Of a DNA stretch of 64,000 nucleotides, positions 8,724 to 18,265 are shown piece after piece. Within the stretch, counting starts at the first letter, position 1. The number at the start of each line of letters is the position of its first letter. Location: contig NZ_JAUTBA010000001.1 in the NCBI RefSeq assembly GCF_030818895.1, positions 2,914,001-2,978,000 on the forward strand, in the 5' to 3' direction. Position numbers and translations under genes: made by a program. The stretch comes from Sphingobacterium zeae (lineage in GTDB: Bacteria > Bacteroidota > Bacteroidia > Sphingobacteriales > Sphingobacteriaceae). The notes beneath the pieces were generated by a model, which saw only the letters and a program-made list of their open reading frames with translations, was not told the DNA's origin and did not search any database.

Positions 8724-9206
8724 AATACTAGAGAGAATTCGCTTCATGGTGGTAAATTTGAAGTCAGTAATAATGTCTGGGATGTATTTGGTAGTACCGA
8801 TAAAAAAACTACGCACACATCTATCTCTGATAAAGAGGCGGGGTATCCCGAACCAGTGAAAATGGAGGTAATCTATATACTTGAGGATAATTATGGATTA
8901 TCTTTTGTTTGTAAGGTAACAACGGATAAACAAAGAGTAATTAATCTGTTCAATCATGCGTATTTTAACCTTAACGGTGCAGAGGATCTTCAATTTAGGA
9001 TCGTGAACGCAAATTAATGTAAATTTCATAACTGAAGCCGATAATACTTTGATTCCAAGAGTAAAGAAGTTTTCCGTTTGAGGAACAGTATTTGATTTTG
9101 GACACCCAAAACTAGTGGGTGCTTGTATTGGAAAAGACAACCCACCGTCAAAGATGGGAGAGGATACGACCGGAATTTTGTCCTCAACAAAAAAGATGGC
9201 CTTTAA
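8724..9206 (+). pseudogene. galM: Relic of aldose 1-epimerase (galM)
   Basis: Three frames joined give an internal fragment of GalM. The first (8724-9014) contains ENSLHGGKFEVSNNVWD, then a GYPEPVKMEVIYILEDN segment and VINLFNHAYFNLNG, which match the LHGG, EGYPG and NLTNHSYFNL hallmarks of the family. The second (from ~9013) gives ITEADNTLIPR and, after a stop, a TVFDFGHPKLVG segment. The third gives GYDRNFVLNKK. The first ~110 residues and the C-terminal third are missing, and at least two frameshifts and two stops are present. The gene is dead. It suggests the island interrupted or carries an old sugar-utilisation locus. Confidence 0.85.
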
Positions 9207-9340
9207 CAAGTTGCTTTGTTGTAGCGGTGAGAAACCTTAGTCGGATTTTTTCAATTTGAACAATAGTGATAAAATAAAGGAATTTGAGGACAATGAATTG
9301 AATATCGATAACGTTATGGTAAATATAATATTAATACATA

Positions 9341-9380
9341 ATAATAAGTTGGTGCATAGAATAATAAGTTGGTGCATAGA
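9341..9380. repeat. Exact 20-bp tandem duplication
   Basis: The 20-mer ATAATAAGTTGGTGCATAGA occurs twice head to tail (9341-9360 and 9361-9380) in non-coding DNA between the galM relic and the HEPN-motif gene. Only two units are present, with no spacers, so it is not CRISPR. Confidence 0.9.
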
Positions 9381-9473
9381 AATTGAAAGCTAAATTTTTC
9401 CATTTTAAAGAACGTTTGAGGTATTCTTTGTAAATTTGAGTGCCTTAAAATTTCTATATCGAATTGTTATTAT

Positions 9474-11306
9474 CTATCTAATAGAATGTTCCATTTCTTT
9501 TTCATAAATGAAGAAATGATCGTCGATGTTAAAGTTGATATGCTCATTCAAGAAATGAATTTTTCTTAATTTATCATCTTCCTTTCTTTTTAAATTGTCG
9601 ATAGTCTTGAGAATAGTCGCTGGGGCATTAGGAAAATATTTAGGAAATTTGAAAAGAAATTCTTTGGTATTAACTAAAAGCTTATAGCGATCTTTAATAA
9701 GAAGCCCAATTTGATTCATTTTTGCTTCAATTAATTTTGTTTGCGGTTTTATATCTTTAATTGGTCTGCTAAAGAAATCTAATGGGGGATCATGTAGCAG
9801 CATATTTAAGCTTATATTAAACTCTTGTGCGAAGTTAACAAAATCTTTCTCAAGTTTTTTTAGCATGCTAATTAGATCAATGTTAGTAAGAACTTCCTTG
9901 TACATGAAATCTTCGTACATCACTTTAACAGAAGCTAGTTTTTTGTTATTTTCAATTTCTTCAAGAAGATTTAGAATGGCCGCAAAATTGCCGATATTTT
10001 TTATTTGATGATAACCTTGTCTGATTAATTTGGAGAGTTTACTTATTGGTGTATCCATATCAATACAGATATTCAGTAAATATTCGATGTCTATCAATAG
10101 ATGGTAGCATTTCTCCTTCGGATTTTCTATTTTACCTGTGTGGGAGAAACTATTTCTAAGATTTGCTAAATTAAACTCATAATAATCCATGGTATAATCG
10201 CTATTCTCGTAATAAGTTCTTATTATTTTGGCTTTGTCAGTTAATGAATTTTTCGATTTTTTATTGTCAGTTATTAGGAGCATTTCTGTGAAAATCCCTT
10301 CAACCTGTGGTAATGCTAGTGCATAAAGAGAATACCATTTTTTCTGCTTGAGGAGATATTGCATTTCTTTAAAAATTTCTTTACGTTCTTCAATAAGAGG
10401 TAGTCCTTTCAAACATTGCAACAACCGCTCAAAGAAATGCCCCGGCTTAATTTTTTTTTCAAAGCCAATATTTATAGTTTGTGTATAATTATGAGAATTA
10501 AAGTGCTTTGGATCGATATAGGCTACTTTGTTTCTAAGTGGATTAATTAGTCTATAATCAATCCTTTCAAGATTTAAATCGTAAACTACCTTGTTTGTAT
10601 GACTAAGTAATTCTGTATAGGGGAAATCTTCATGAAAATCTACTTGCTCAAATATTTTGCTAATGCTTTCTAGCCTTGAAGATCTATTTTTTACAGATTT
10701 TTCTTTGGCTCTATATAGTAAACCACGTAAAATATATTCTACAATCTCCTCCTTTTTAGCATTGGCTCTTTTGTAAAATTCCAACTGCATCCTTTCATGA
10801 TTGTTGCCCGGTTTGACAGGATCAGCTATATATTTTATTATAAATGGTTGCGTTTTGTAAAAGGCAAGAATTTCTTCAACTTTGGAAAGATGTTTACGTG
10901 CCTGTTGTTCTAGAATATTTTTAATATTCAGTATTTCCTTGCCAATATCCATAAAAATCAATAGAAAATGAACAATAGCATTATTGGAACTCCTTAAAAA
11001 CTTTGTTTCAAATAGAATTTTTTGACAATATTTGGTAATTGAGTCCTTATTGTTTTCAAGTTTTCTGAAATTAAAATGCTGTAAAGCTTTGTATGCAAGT
11101 TCAGTTGGTGTTAAGCTAAAGCAGTCTTCAATAGGTATTTTTGAATTAAGTATTTTTGAAATTTCCTTTGTATCAATGCGCCCTTGGGAATAATCTTTTA
11201 GATTAATCAGTGTGCCTTTCATTCTATTATTATTAAAATGGTTGTCTAATATATTGACGTTTTTTTTGTTAACGCTTTTTATTCCAGATTTTTCCTTTAC
11301 CATCAT
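9474..11306 (-). CDS. HEPN-motif protein of unknown family, third gene of the Hachiman locus
   Basis: The 610-aa protein is helix-rich and Lys-rich. The recognisable part is residues ~325-415: a LYALALPQVEGIFTEML helix, then LANLRNSFSHTG containing R384-N385-x3-H389. That matches the R-[N/D/H]-x(3-5)-H active-site motif of HEPN ribonucleases, which often sits after an ALP.IEG-type helix. No other domain is recognised. It begins 40 nt after the hamB stop on the same strand, so co-transcription is likely. By family precedent it may be an abortive-infection RNase working with or alongside Hachiman; that is inference. Met29 is an alternative start. Confidence 0.6.
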   Translation of the reverse strand: MMVKEKSGIKSVNKKNVNILDNHFNNNRMKGTLINLKDYSQGRIDTKEISKILNSKIPIEDCFSLTPTELAYKALQHFNFRKLENNKDSITKYCQKILFETKFLRSSNNAIVHFLLIFMDIGKEILNIKNILEQQARKHLSKVEEILAFYKTQPFIIKYIADPVKPGNNHERMQLEFYKRANAKKEEIVEYILRGLLYRAKEKSVKNRSSRLESISKIFEQVDFHEDFPYTELLSHTNKVVYDLNLERIDYRLINPLRNKVAYIDPKHFNSHNYTQTINIGFEKKIKPGHFFERLLQCLKGLPLIEERKEIFKEMQYLLKQKKWYSLYALALPQVEGIFTEMLLITDNKKSKNSLTDKAKIIRTYYENSDYTMDYYEFNLANLRNSFSHTGKIENPKEKCYHLLIDIEYLLNICIDMDTPISKLSKLIRQGYHQIKNIGNFAAILNLLEEIENNKKLASVKVMYEDFMYKEVLTNIDLISMLKKLEKDFVNFAQEFNISLNMLLHDPPLDFFSRPIKDIKPQTKLIEAKMNQIGLLIKDRYKLLVNTKEFLFKFPKYFPNAPATILKTIDNLKRKEDDKLRKIHFLNEHINFNIDDHFFIYEKEMEHSIR

Positions 11307-11346
11307 TTAGGTGGTCATTGTTATTAAATATTAAAGTTTGATTTAG

Positions 11347-13863
11347 TTAAATCTTACTTAAAATATCATTTTTAATTATTGGAGACAGATCTAATTGATC
11401 TATATTCTGTTTTCTGATCCAGAGTAGGGATTCTTCCCTGTTCATATTTGTATCTGTAATATATTTTGTAAGTTCAACTACTGTATTTCTGGTTAGGCCC
11501 AAGGATAGGAGAGATAGATGGGTTTTCTGCGAAACGCCGAACTCTAACCATAGGTTCAATTGAGGAATTTGTTCTACTAGATCATCTCTTTTTATTTCTT
11601 TTAAAAAATATCTCAATATATCTATATAACAGCTAGAATCCTTGGCAAATCGGAACCTGGCAAAAGTTTCTACGTTATCCATTACCTCCCGAATAACTAC
11701 ATGTATTGTTTTTTTTGTTGCATATTTTTCCTTTTTTTGATAAGAATTGTACGTTGCTCTTATTATATATGACAAAGGTTTGCCTGCCATCCAGTTAATG
11801 AGTAAAATAGCACGGGGACTGTTTAATTGATATTGATAATTAGATATGGTTTTTCCAATTCTCGCCACTAATTTTGTGTATTCGTCAAATGCATTAGCAT
11901 CCTCTGGATATACAGGAACAAGTTCTTCAATTACGTTTGATTTCGATTTAAAGTAATTTAGTAGATTTTGCTGCGCAATGGGGGAGATGCCCGGATTGTG
12001 TAAAATAATTTCATTCGGTAAGTCAATATTTTTTTGAATGCCATCAAAAAGTCTCGAGAGCTGCTTAGTTATTGTTCGTTCCTCGGGTAAACGTTGCGTA
12101 ATGAACTTGCCATAAAAATAACCAAATGCAAATTCAAGATCTTGTCTTGATTCTGCTAGTTCCCGAGGTGTCCCTTCATCTATGTATTGAATTAATTCAT
12201 CTATATTCTGTTCGACAACATCCAATGCACGAACAATTTTTTGTTTCTTTTTTTCAGGTGTTGGCGGATTTGGCCAATTAAGAGGTTCTATGCAAATGAT
12301 ATTACCGCTGAATTCCTTTCCCCAACGTCCCGCGCGACCTGCTAAATTCCAAAAATCATTATGGGAAAGCGGTTTATTTCTCCCTCGATTTGGTTTTCTG
12401 ATAAATATAGACTTTGCAGGTAAGTTTACACCTTCTAAAAGTGTTGACGTACATATTAAATATTTAATTTCCCCTGTTTTAAAAAGTTTCTCAATTTCTT
12501 GTCTGATTATTAATGGCATGTTTCCATAATGAAATGCAATTCGACGTTCCAAGACCTTTGCTAATCTATAATCATTATGGACAGTTTTTTTGACTAGATC
12601 AATTAAAAGTTTGTTATTAGATAGTATTGGTTGGTTTTCTTCTAAACTATCAAATAGAATCAGGGCAATTTCTTCCGCTTCAGCAGCTCCGTTAGCATAT
12701 ATAATATTTCCCCCTTCATTAGCAGAGAAGGCGATCGAAATAAAAGCCATTTTTTTCATTTCTGTTGTCGGCCGATCAGGTAATTGGATTGTGCCAAGAC
12801 GGAACTGTTTATTAGAAAATGAAAGCTTTAATTCCCATTGGTTAGACTTCATGGGTACCTGGGTACAAAAAAGAAGATTTTGATTCACAGATATAAACTG
12901 CGTATTAATTGGTGCAGATACTTTTGAAGAGGGAAGGTCTTCTAAAAGAATTTCAGGGTTTTCTGTAAAGGGACTTGAAAAATAAACTTTTATAGCTGGA
13001 TTTCTGATTATTACCTCTTCAATTTTTTGTTGTAAAAGAATTCCTCTGTAAGAATCTTCAATTTTATGCGCTTCGTCAACTATTATCATATGAAGTGGTA
13101 GATCTGAATGTTCTATCATGAACCAGTGTAGACGTTCTTGTGTGAATATAAATACGTTCGATTCAGTATTTATAGCATCATACTGTGGAACAGTAGATAA
13201 GTTTATATTCTGAAGATCAAATCTTGCAAACAATGATATCAAATCGTCTTCCACCTGCGCGATCAGCGCCCTTGTAGGAACAATGTATACTACGTTTATT
13301 TGCCCCTTTAGTAATTCTTCTGCAATTATATTACAAAGGATAAATGATTTACCGGCTGATGTTGGCGCAGATATACTAATTGCATCATTTTCTAAATGGC
13401 CATTGTACACTCTACTTTGAAACTTATTTAAAGAAACAAGATTGTTTCCAATGTTTACTGAATGTTCAAATTCAGTCTTGATATTTTGTAATTTAAATGG
13501 TAATGGCAAGTGATTTTCAAAGTCGGGAGAAAGGAATTCTCTTTCTATTGCTAATTTAATAGCTGGTCTATTCGTTAGACTTTGTAATATAACTGCTGCT
13601 GCTTGCTTTTGTGTTGGAGTGGTAGTACTTTCACTTATCGCAGATTGAGAAATTCTTAAAGCGGCATCTAAATGGTCATTGATATCGGAATAACTAAGCG
13701 CACTGGCAATTCCGATAACATTATTCCAATCAATTTGTAGTAATAATTCTTCACGGGGAGTTGACCAGGTCAAGTCATTGATTGTAGTGCTTACACTTAG
13801 AATTAGAATTGTATCGTATTGTCTTTGGAAGCTTGTAAGATTGAATAGTTTATCAGCCAACAT
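11347..13863 (-). CDS. hamB: Hachiman system helicase HamB (Ski2-like superfamily 2)
   Basis: The 838-aa protein has an SF2 helicase core: motif I SAPTSAGKS (K172), Ia YIVPTRAL, motif II DEAH (263-266), motif III-like SSPFTEN, a conserved STLLEGVNLPAK segment and motif VI LAGRAGRWG. The EGVNLPA and AGRAGR signatures place it with Ski2-like helicases. A ~130-residue N-terminal region precedes the core and a helical C-terminal region follows. Its start overlaps the hamA stop as TAATG, so the two are translationally coupled. In Hachiman, HamB is the DNA-sensing helicase that releases or activates the HamA nuclease. Confidence 0.88.
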   Translation of the reverse strand: MLADKLFNLTSFQRQYDTILILSVSTTINDLTWSTPREELLLQIDWNNVIGIASALSYSDINDHLDAALRISQSAISESTTTPTQKQAAAVILQSLTNRPAIKLAIEREFLSPDFENHLPLPFKLQNIKTEFEHSVNIGNNLVSLNKFQSRVYNGHLENDAISISAPTSAGKSFILCNIIAEELLKGQINVVYIVPTRALIAQVEDDLISLFARFDLQNINLSTVPQYDAINTESNVFIFTQERLHWFMIEHSDLPLHMIIVDEAHKIEDSYRGILLQQKIEEVIIRNPAIKVYFSSPFTENPEILLEDLPSSKVSAPINTQFISVNQNLLFCTQVPMKSNQWELKLSFSNKQFRLGTIQLPDRPTTEMKKMAFISIAFSANEGGNIIYANGAAEAEEIALILFDSLEENQPILSNNKLLIDLVKKTVHNDYRLAKVLERRIAFHYGNMPLIIRQEIEKLFKTGEIKYLICTSTLLEGVNLPAKSIFIRKPNRGRNKPLSHNDFWNLAGRAGRWGKEFSGNIICIEPLNWPNPPTPEKKKQKIVRALDVVEQNIDELIQYIDEGTPRELAESRQDLEFAFGYFYGKFITQRLPEERTITKQLSRLFDGIQKNIDLPNEIILHNPGISPIAQQNLLNYFKSKSNVIEELVPVYPEDANAFDEYTKLVARIGKTISNYQYQLNSPRAILLINWMAGKPLSYIIRATYNSYQKKEKYATKKTIHVVIREVMDNVETFARFRFAKDSSCYIDILRYFLKEIKRDDLVEQIPQLNLWLEFGVSQKTHLSLLSLGLTRNTVVELTKYITDTNMNREESLLWIRKQNIDQLDLSPIIKNDILSKI

Positions 13864-14813
13864 TACTTTATTGTATTTAAATAAATTTTTCTAAACTCTG
13901 CTACAGAAGGAAATGGAAGTAAGAAAACAAGGATTTCTTTTAATTTTAAATTGTCATGCTCTTTTATCTTATTTATTAGCGTTTTATGCCAATTTTCGAT
14001 ATCTTTTTGCAGTTCTTCTATAATGGTTTCGGTTGATTTTATTACTCCTGGTATTGGATAATTACTGATATCAAAACCAATAAAACATAATCCCTTGTAA
14101 ACGATCTGGTTTGACATGTCGTCATCTTTATCAAAATACCTCACTAAAGCATTTTCAAGTTCTGGGTCATTAACATTTTGCGTTATGTTAGCTGTTATAA
14201 GTTGTAGATCTCTTTCTTGTACTGAATTTGCTGAAAGGGGATCCAGAAGATAAGATTTTAGACTTTTCATACATTGGCTCATAGCATCATTCATGTTGCT
14301 ATACATTTTAGACTCTCCCCAATATAAATTTAGCGTTGATGTTTTATTGTCATATTTAACATGAATACCATCCGCGCCTTGATAATGAAGTTGCCCAGAA
14401 GTTTTAAGTGACATTTTGCTTATTAATTGTGGAATTTTTAAAAATTCTTGAACCAATATATATAGTAGAATTTCTCCACCCTCACCAGTTCTCTCCAAAT
14501 TAGTAAATAATCCTTCTGCCTTTTTTCGAAGTCTCATTATTTTACTTGTTGATCCAGTACATTTAAAATATTCCTTTGCATCATCAATCTCTTTTTTAGG
14601 AATTGCGTAGTCTAGGATCTTTTCATCTATAAAATCTACTAAATCATTTACTCTTAGATTATTGTTGGCGTCAACTTTTAAGCAATAACAATGGCACGTC
14701 GTTGATGTATCTAAAAGAGATACGTTGGCTTGAACTACGCTTACACGCGAATTTATTTCGCCTCTTGAGGAAATTAAAAGCCTGTCGATAGCGTCTTCAA
14801 AACGTTTATTCAT
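13863..14813 (-). CDS. hamA: Hachiman system nuclease HamA (DUF1837)
   Basis: The 316-aa protein has the DUF1837/HamA core: GEGGEILLYILVQEFLKIP (E114), a SKMSLKTS segment, YQGADGIHVK (D148) and LYWGESKMY (E167, K169). Together these form the PD-(D/E)XK catalytic pattern E...D...ExK. Length and gene order (hamA then hamB, overlapping) match Hachiman defence systems, where HamA is the effector that degrades DNA on phage infection. It is the promoter-proximal gene of the minus-strand operon and diverges from the nuclease gene at 15350. Confidence 0.88.
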   Translation of the reverse strand: MNKRFEDAIDRLLISSRGEINSRVSVVQANVSLLDTSTTCHCYCLKVDANNNLRVNDLVDFIDEKILDYAIPKKEIDDAKEYFKCTGSTSKIMRLRKKAEGLFTNLERTGEGGEILLYILVQEFLKIPQLISKMSLKTSGQLHYQGADGIHVKYDNKTSTLNLYWGESKMYSNMNDAMSQCMKSLKSYLLDPLSANSVQERDLQLITANITQNVNDPELENALVRYFDKDDDMSNQIVYKGLCFIGFDISNYPIPGVIKSTETIIEELQKDIENWHKTLINKIKEHDNLKLKEILVFLLPFPSVAEFRKIYLNTIK

Positions 14814-15349
14814 AATATGGCAAATTAGTAAATTATAATAAGTAGGTCATATGATTCACTAGCTGGAAATTTAATAATTATACAAGTAAAATCTATCGGT
14901 TAAATATAATTAAAAAAGAAGAGGATACAAAGAAACTATTTCTGTCGATAATTAGCTGTTAATTTACAATGACTGCAGATAATTCAAGAGTTGGAAGCTA
15001 TTTTTTGTTTTCAATTTGTTGATTTAATTTCTTTAGCTCAGTGGTACAAAAATCTTCAATTACTTATTATTAGTGATGTCCCCGTGCTATCGACCCCGAG
15101 AATTCTATATTTAGTTTAGACCATTGGATCAGTAAGTCAATCCGATTTGATATATAATTAACGCTAATCATTTTACAAAATTTCTTTTACCACAAAATGA
15201 TAATTAATCCATTGGGGATATAACGGATTCTAATGCTTTAATATTCATTTGTAATGCAACTTTGGGCCTAAGGAATGATGTTTATTTATTTGATATATGT
15301 AAAGCATATGATAAAATTGATTATCTTAAAATATTCAAAGAGCCAATTT
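14814..15349. promoter_or_regulatory. Divergent intergenic region between hamA and the solo nuclease gene
   Basis: About 535 bp of AT-rich DNA separates the two divergent starts and must carry both promoters. I do not see a clear TTTG-N20-TAnnTTTG match. A stretch near 15032-15046 resembles a tRNA D-arm but no tRNA fold follows. No gene is convincing. Confidence 0.4.
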
Positions 15350-16507
15350 ATGACAGAATCTGAATTTTTATTGACGAATATTAATAATAGTGTCTTTTTT
15401 AAGGAATTTACATTTTCCCAAAATGAATTGCGGCATCCCTCTGGGAATACCAAAGAATTGGCCGATAACGTGGTATGGATAGACGACTTACTGATTGTTT
15501 ACCAAGTTAAAGGGCGAGAGCGATCTCATATTAGGGATACTAATAGCGAAGAGAAGTGGTTTGAGAAAAAGGTTGAAACGGTGGCAAAAAAGCAAGTGAG
15601 AGATACAATTTCTTTTTTCAAAACCTATAATTCTCTTCCGGTTAAGAATGATAGGGGGCAGGAAATTGACATTGCCGAGGCGAAGGTTCATCAACTCATC
15701 AAAATGATAGTTTATGATCCTAAAAGTGAGTTGTTGGATCATAAACGAAAACTTAAGTTTTTGGAGAGTCGAACTGTTGGTATGATTCATTTATTTCATA
15801 TTGACGACTATGCAATGATTTGTAAAAAATTGGTAACGCCTTCTGAATTATCAGAATATTTAGAATTCAGAGAAGAGATGTTTTTGAAACATAAAAGCGC
15901 TATTGGAGCAAGGAGGGAGGAGTATTTGTTGGGACATTTTATAACTACTACAAATACTCTTGAGATCAACGATGAATACACTAAAAACATAGATAAAATC
16001 TCCCCTTTAACACCATCGTCAGATGTATCTTGGATCTTGAACAATTTTTTTAAGAATCTGGTTACATTTAGCGGTGGAAAGGAAACAGATTATCACCATG
16101 TAATTAAAGAAATTGCTAAGCTTAATCGAGAAGAGTTAAAAGCGTTTAACGAACGTTATTATTCAGCTATTGAACAGGTACGTAAAAATGATTTTGGATT
16201 TCCATTTAGGTTTACATCTTCAAAAACAGGCTGCGGTTTTGTATTCATCGGTCTTCAATTGACTCAGAAGGCATATTGGGAAAATGCACTTTTTAATTTT
16301 ACAGAGATATATAAATACAAGCATAAATTGAACAGATGTATCGGGGTTGTGGTATACAAAGACGAAGAATATATCCAGATTAATTGGGCCTTGTTAAGGG
16401 GATCTTGGATTTATAATAAAATATTAGAAGAGTATGTGAATAGTGAAAGCGAATATTACCCAAAGAGTGAGATTAATTTTCTGCCTAGATATCCATTAGA
16501 ACCGTAG
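15350..16507 (+). CDS. Candidate PD-(D/E)XK-type nuclease, unknown family
   Basis: From the Met at 15350 the product is 385 aa; the frame extends 25 codons further up but that extension is a low-complexity hydrophobic/basic stretch, so the internal start is preferred. Residues 36-54 read ELADNVVWIDDLLIVYQVK: an acidic E36/D39, a beta-strand and then Q52-x-K54. This resembles a PD-(D/E)XK core with Gln in place of the second acid, as in some Mrr-like enzymes. The rest is unassigned. It stands alone, divergent from Hachiman and upstream of the AVAST-like operon, so it may be a single-gene restriction or defence factor. Confidence 0.5.
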   Translation: MTESEFLLTNINNSVFFKEFTFSQNELRHPSGNTKELADNVVWIDDLLIVYQVKGRERSHIRDTNSEEKWFEKKVETVAKKQVRDTISFFKTYNSLPVKNDRGQEIDIAEAKVHQLIKMIVYDPKSELLDHKRKLKFLESRTVGMIHLFHIDDYAMICKKLVTPSELSEYLEFREEMFLKHKSAIGARREEYLLGHFITTTNTLEINDEYTKNIDKISPLTPSSDVSWILNNFFKNLVTFSGGKETDYHHVIKEIAKLNREELKAFNERYYSAIEQVRKNDFGFPFRFTSSKTGCGFVFIGLQLTQKAYWENALFNFTEIYKYKHKLNRCIGVVVYKDEEYIQINWALLRGSWIYNKILEEYVNSESEYYPKSEINFLPRYPLEP

Positions 16508-16560
16508 GAATAAACAGTTGGCAAATTTTTTGAAAAATAGCTTGTAAATTGTTTAAGTGA

Positions 16561-16590
16561 TCCCATTCAAAATTAGAATTTTGAATGGGA
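16561..16590. repeat. Perfect 14-bp inverted repeat with 2-nt centre
   Basis: TCCCATTCAAAATT-AG-AATTTTGAATGGGA is exactly self-complementary outside the central AG. A second, shorter imperfect stem (GAGAGTTTC/GAAACCTCTC) abuts it up to ~16609. Position 54 bp after the nuclease stop suggests a transcription end, but there is no U-run, so an operator or mobile-element end is also possible. The rest of 16508-17056 is AT-rich with no supportable gene. Confidence 0.6.
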
Positions 16591-17056
16591 GAGTTTCTAG
16601 AAACCTCTCTGATGGAGAATAATTTGGTTGTCTGTTGTTCGAAAAAAGATTTACGAAGAGATAAGATAAAAGAACCAATATTCAAACTAATAATATCGCT
16701 GAATTTAATATTAAAGATAGAAAAGCATTTTTTGTAAAGCATTTTATGAGAATCTAGGCGGTTAAATAGTTATTTACATTTTATGATTTGTTTGAGTTTT
16801 GTTTTCGTACAAGCGCCACCTCAATTCTTGCATTCTTAGATTTGAAATAATTTTCATTTTTGCAGATTATATTTGGATCTGAATAATGATGGCGGGGCTT
16901 ATACAACGAGGTTTATTTTTTAATGGATTATATTTCTATTTTCTCTATCTAAGTAATTGATTAACAAAAGAGAGGGATTAAAGAAGCTATTGATTTAATA
17001 TCATATGTTAAATCAAGCGTAAAATGATTAAATTTAAAGTAGCTAAATATTAAAAA

Positions 17057-18265
17057 GTGAAAATTTCAATTCAGGTATTTCCCGCAAAAAATGGCGATAG
17101 TTTCTTAGTAAGTTATGGAAGTGAAGTTTATAGAAATATTTTGATCGATGCTGGTTATTCCCATACATTTAATCATTGTATTCAAAGGGAATTGGAAAGG
17201 TTAGCTGCTCAAAATGAATCGCTGGATTATTTAATAATAACCCATATTGATTCTGACCATATTTTAGGTGCTATAGCATTATTGAAAAGTAATTTCAAAG
17301 AGAATTTTATTAATATTAAAAATATATGGCATAATGCATTTCGGCATTTACATAATCTCAACGATCTACCTGAAACTATCGATCATCGATCAAAAGGCTT
17401 ATTAAATCGTGTCATATCTCGTGGATTCAAAAAATCAGAGGTAGATCATAATAATGGAGAGGTTAGCGCAAAGCAGGGAACGACATTGGCGGCACATATC
17501 CTGAAGGGGAAATATCTCTGGAACGCTGAATTTAATGGTAGAGCTGTATGTATTGAAAATTCGAGAAGAATTCAGTTAGACGAAAACTCATCTATTTTTT
17601 TACTATCACCGGATTCCACTAAACTTGAAGCATTAAAAAAGTATTGGACAGGGAAGTTAGCAGAGTATGGTATTGATTACTCTCAATCTGCCAAGGAGTT
17701 ATATGATGATGCTTTTGAAATGCTAATGAGCTGGGAGAAAAAAAAAGGTGTTTCAACTGAGGGACCAAAGTCTTCGACGTCAGAAACAGTTGAAACCTTG
17801 TTGCAGGAAATAGATATTTGTGATACTACCCCTACAAATGGTAGTTCTATCGCATTTATAATTAATATCCAAGAAAAAAAACTTCTATTTCTTGCTGATG
17901 CTCATCCGGATATCGTTCTTAAATCCTTAAATGAATTTCAATCTGCCGGATTAATTTTATTTGATGTAATCAAAGTAGCCCATCATGGAAGCAGTGCAAA
18001 TACAAGCAAGGCATTGTTGGAAAAAATAGATGCAAAGAAATATATATTTTCAACCAATGGATATAAAGATAAGCATCCTGATAAAAGTACAATAGCACGT
18101 ATTATATCTAGACCAACCGGTTTTCGACGAGAACTGATATTTAATTATATTACAGACAATTCAAGATTTTTTGATAATCTCGAATGGAAAGAGAAATACA
18201 ATTATTCTATAACCTATCTTACAGAAGAACCTTATACACTAAGACTTAATGGAGAAAATTTTTAA
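17057..18265 (+). CDS. MBL-fold metallo-hydrolase of an AVAST type I-like operon
   Basis: The 402-aa protein begins with GTG at 17057 (in-frame TAA just upstream; MKISIQVFPAKNGDSFLV is a typical start). Its MBL motif THIDSDHILG supplies H63, D65, D67 and H68, and a later AHHGSS (H309-H310) is typical of ComEC/Rec2-like MBL proteins. It overlaps the next gene by 17 bp. An MBL protein paired with a trypsin-like protease-STAND protein is the hallmark of type I AVAST defence; I leave out the subunit letter because I am not sure of it. The substrate is unknown. Confidence 0.75.
   Translation: MKISIQVFPAKNGDSFLVSYGSEVYRNILIDAGYSHTFNHCIQRELERLAAQNESLDYLIITHIDSDHILGAIALLKSNFKENFINIKNIWHNAFRHLHNLNDLPETIDHRSKGLLNRVISRGFKKSEVDHNNGEVSAKQGTTLAAHILKGKYLWNAEFNGRAVCIENSRRIQLDENSSIFLLSPDSTKLEALKKYWTGKLAEYGIDYSQSAKELYDDAFEMLMSWEKKKGVSTEGPKSSTSETVETLLQEIDICDTTPTNGSSIAFIINIQEKKLLFLADAHPDIVLKSLNEFQSAGLILFDVIKVAHHGSSANTSKALLEKIDAKKYIFSTNGYKDKHPDKSTIARIISRPTGFRRELIFNYITDNSRFFDNLEWKEKYNYSITYLTEEPYTLRLNGENF

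Noticed and set aside
8604-9209. Minus-strand ORFs of 70 and 103 aa
   Set aside because: They are antisense to the galM relic.
15032-15046. tRNA D-arm-like TTTAGCTCAGTGGTA
   Set aside because: No matching acceptor stem, D-stem partner, anticodon stem or T-arm follows, so I do not call a tRNA or pseudo-tRNA.
16485-16742. 85-aa minus-strand ORF after the solo nuclease
   Set aside because: It spans the perfect palindrome, has no recognisable motif and overlaps the nuclease 3' end.
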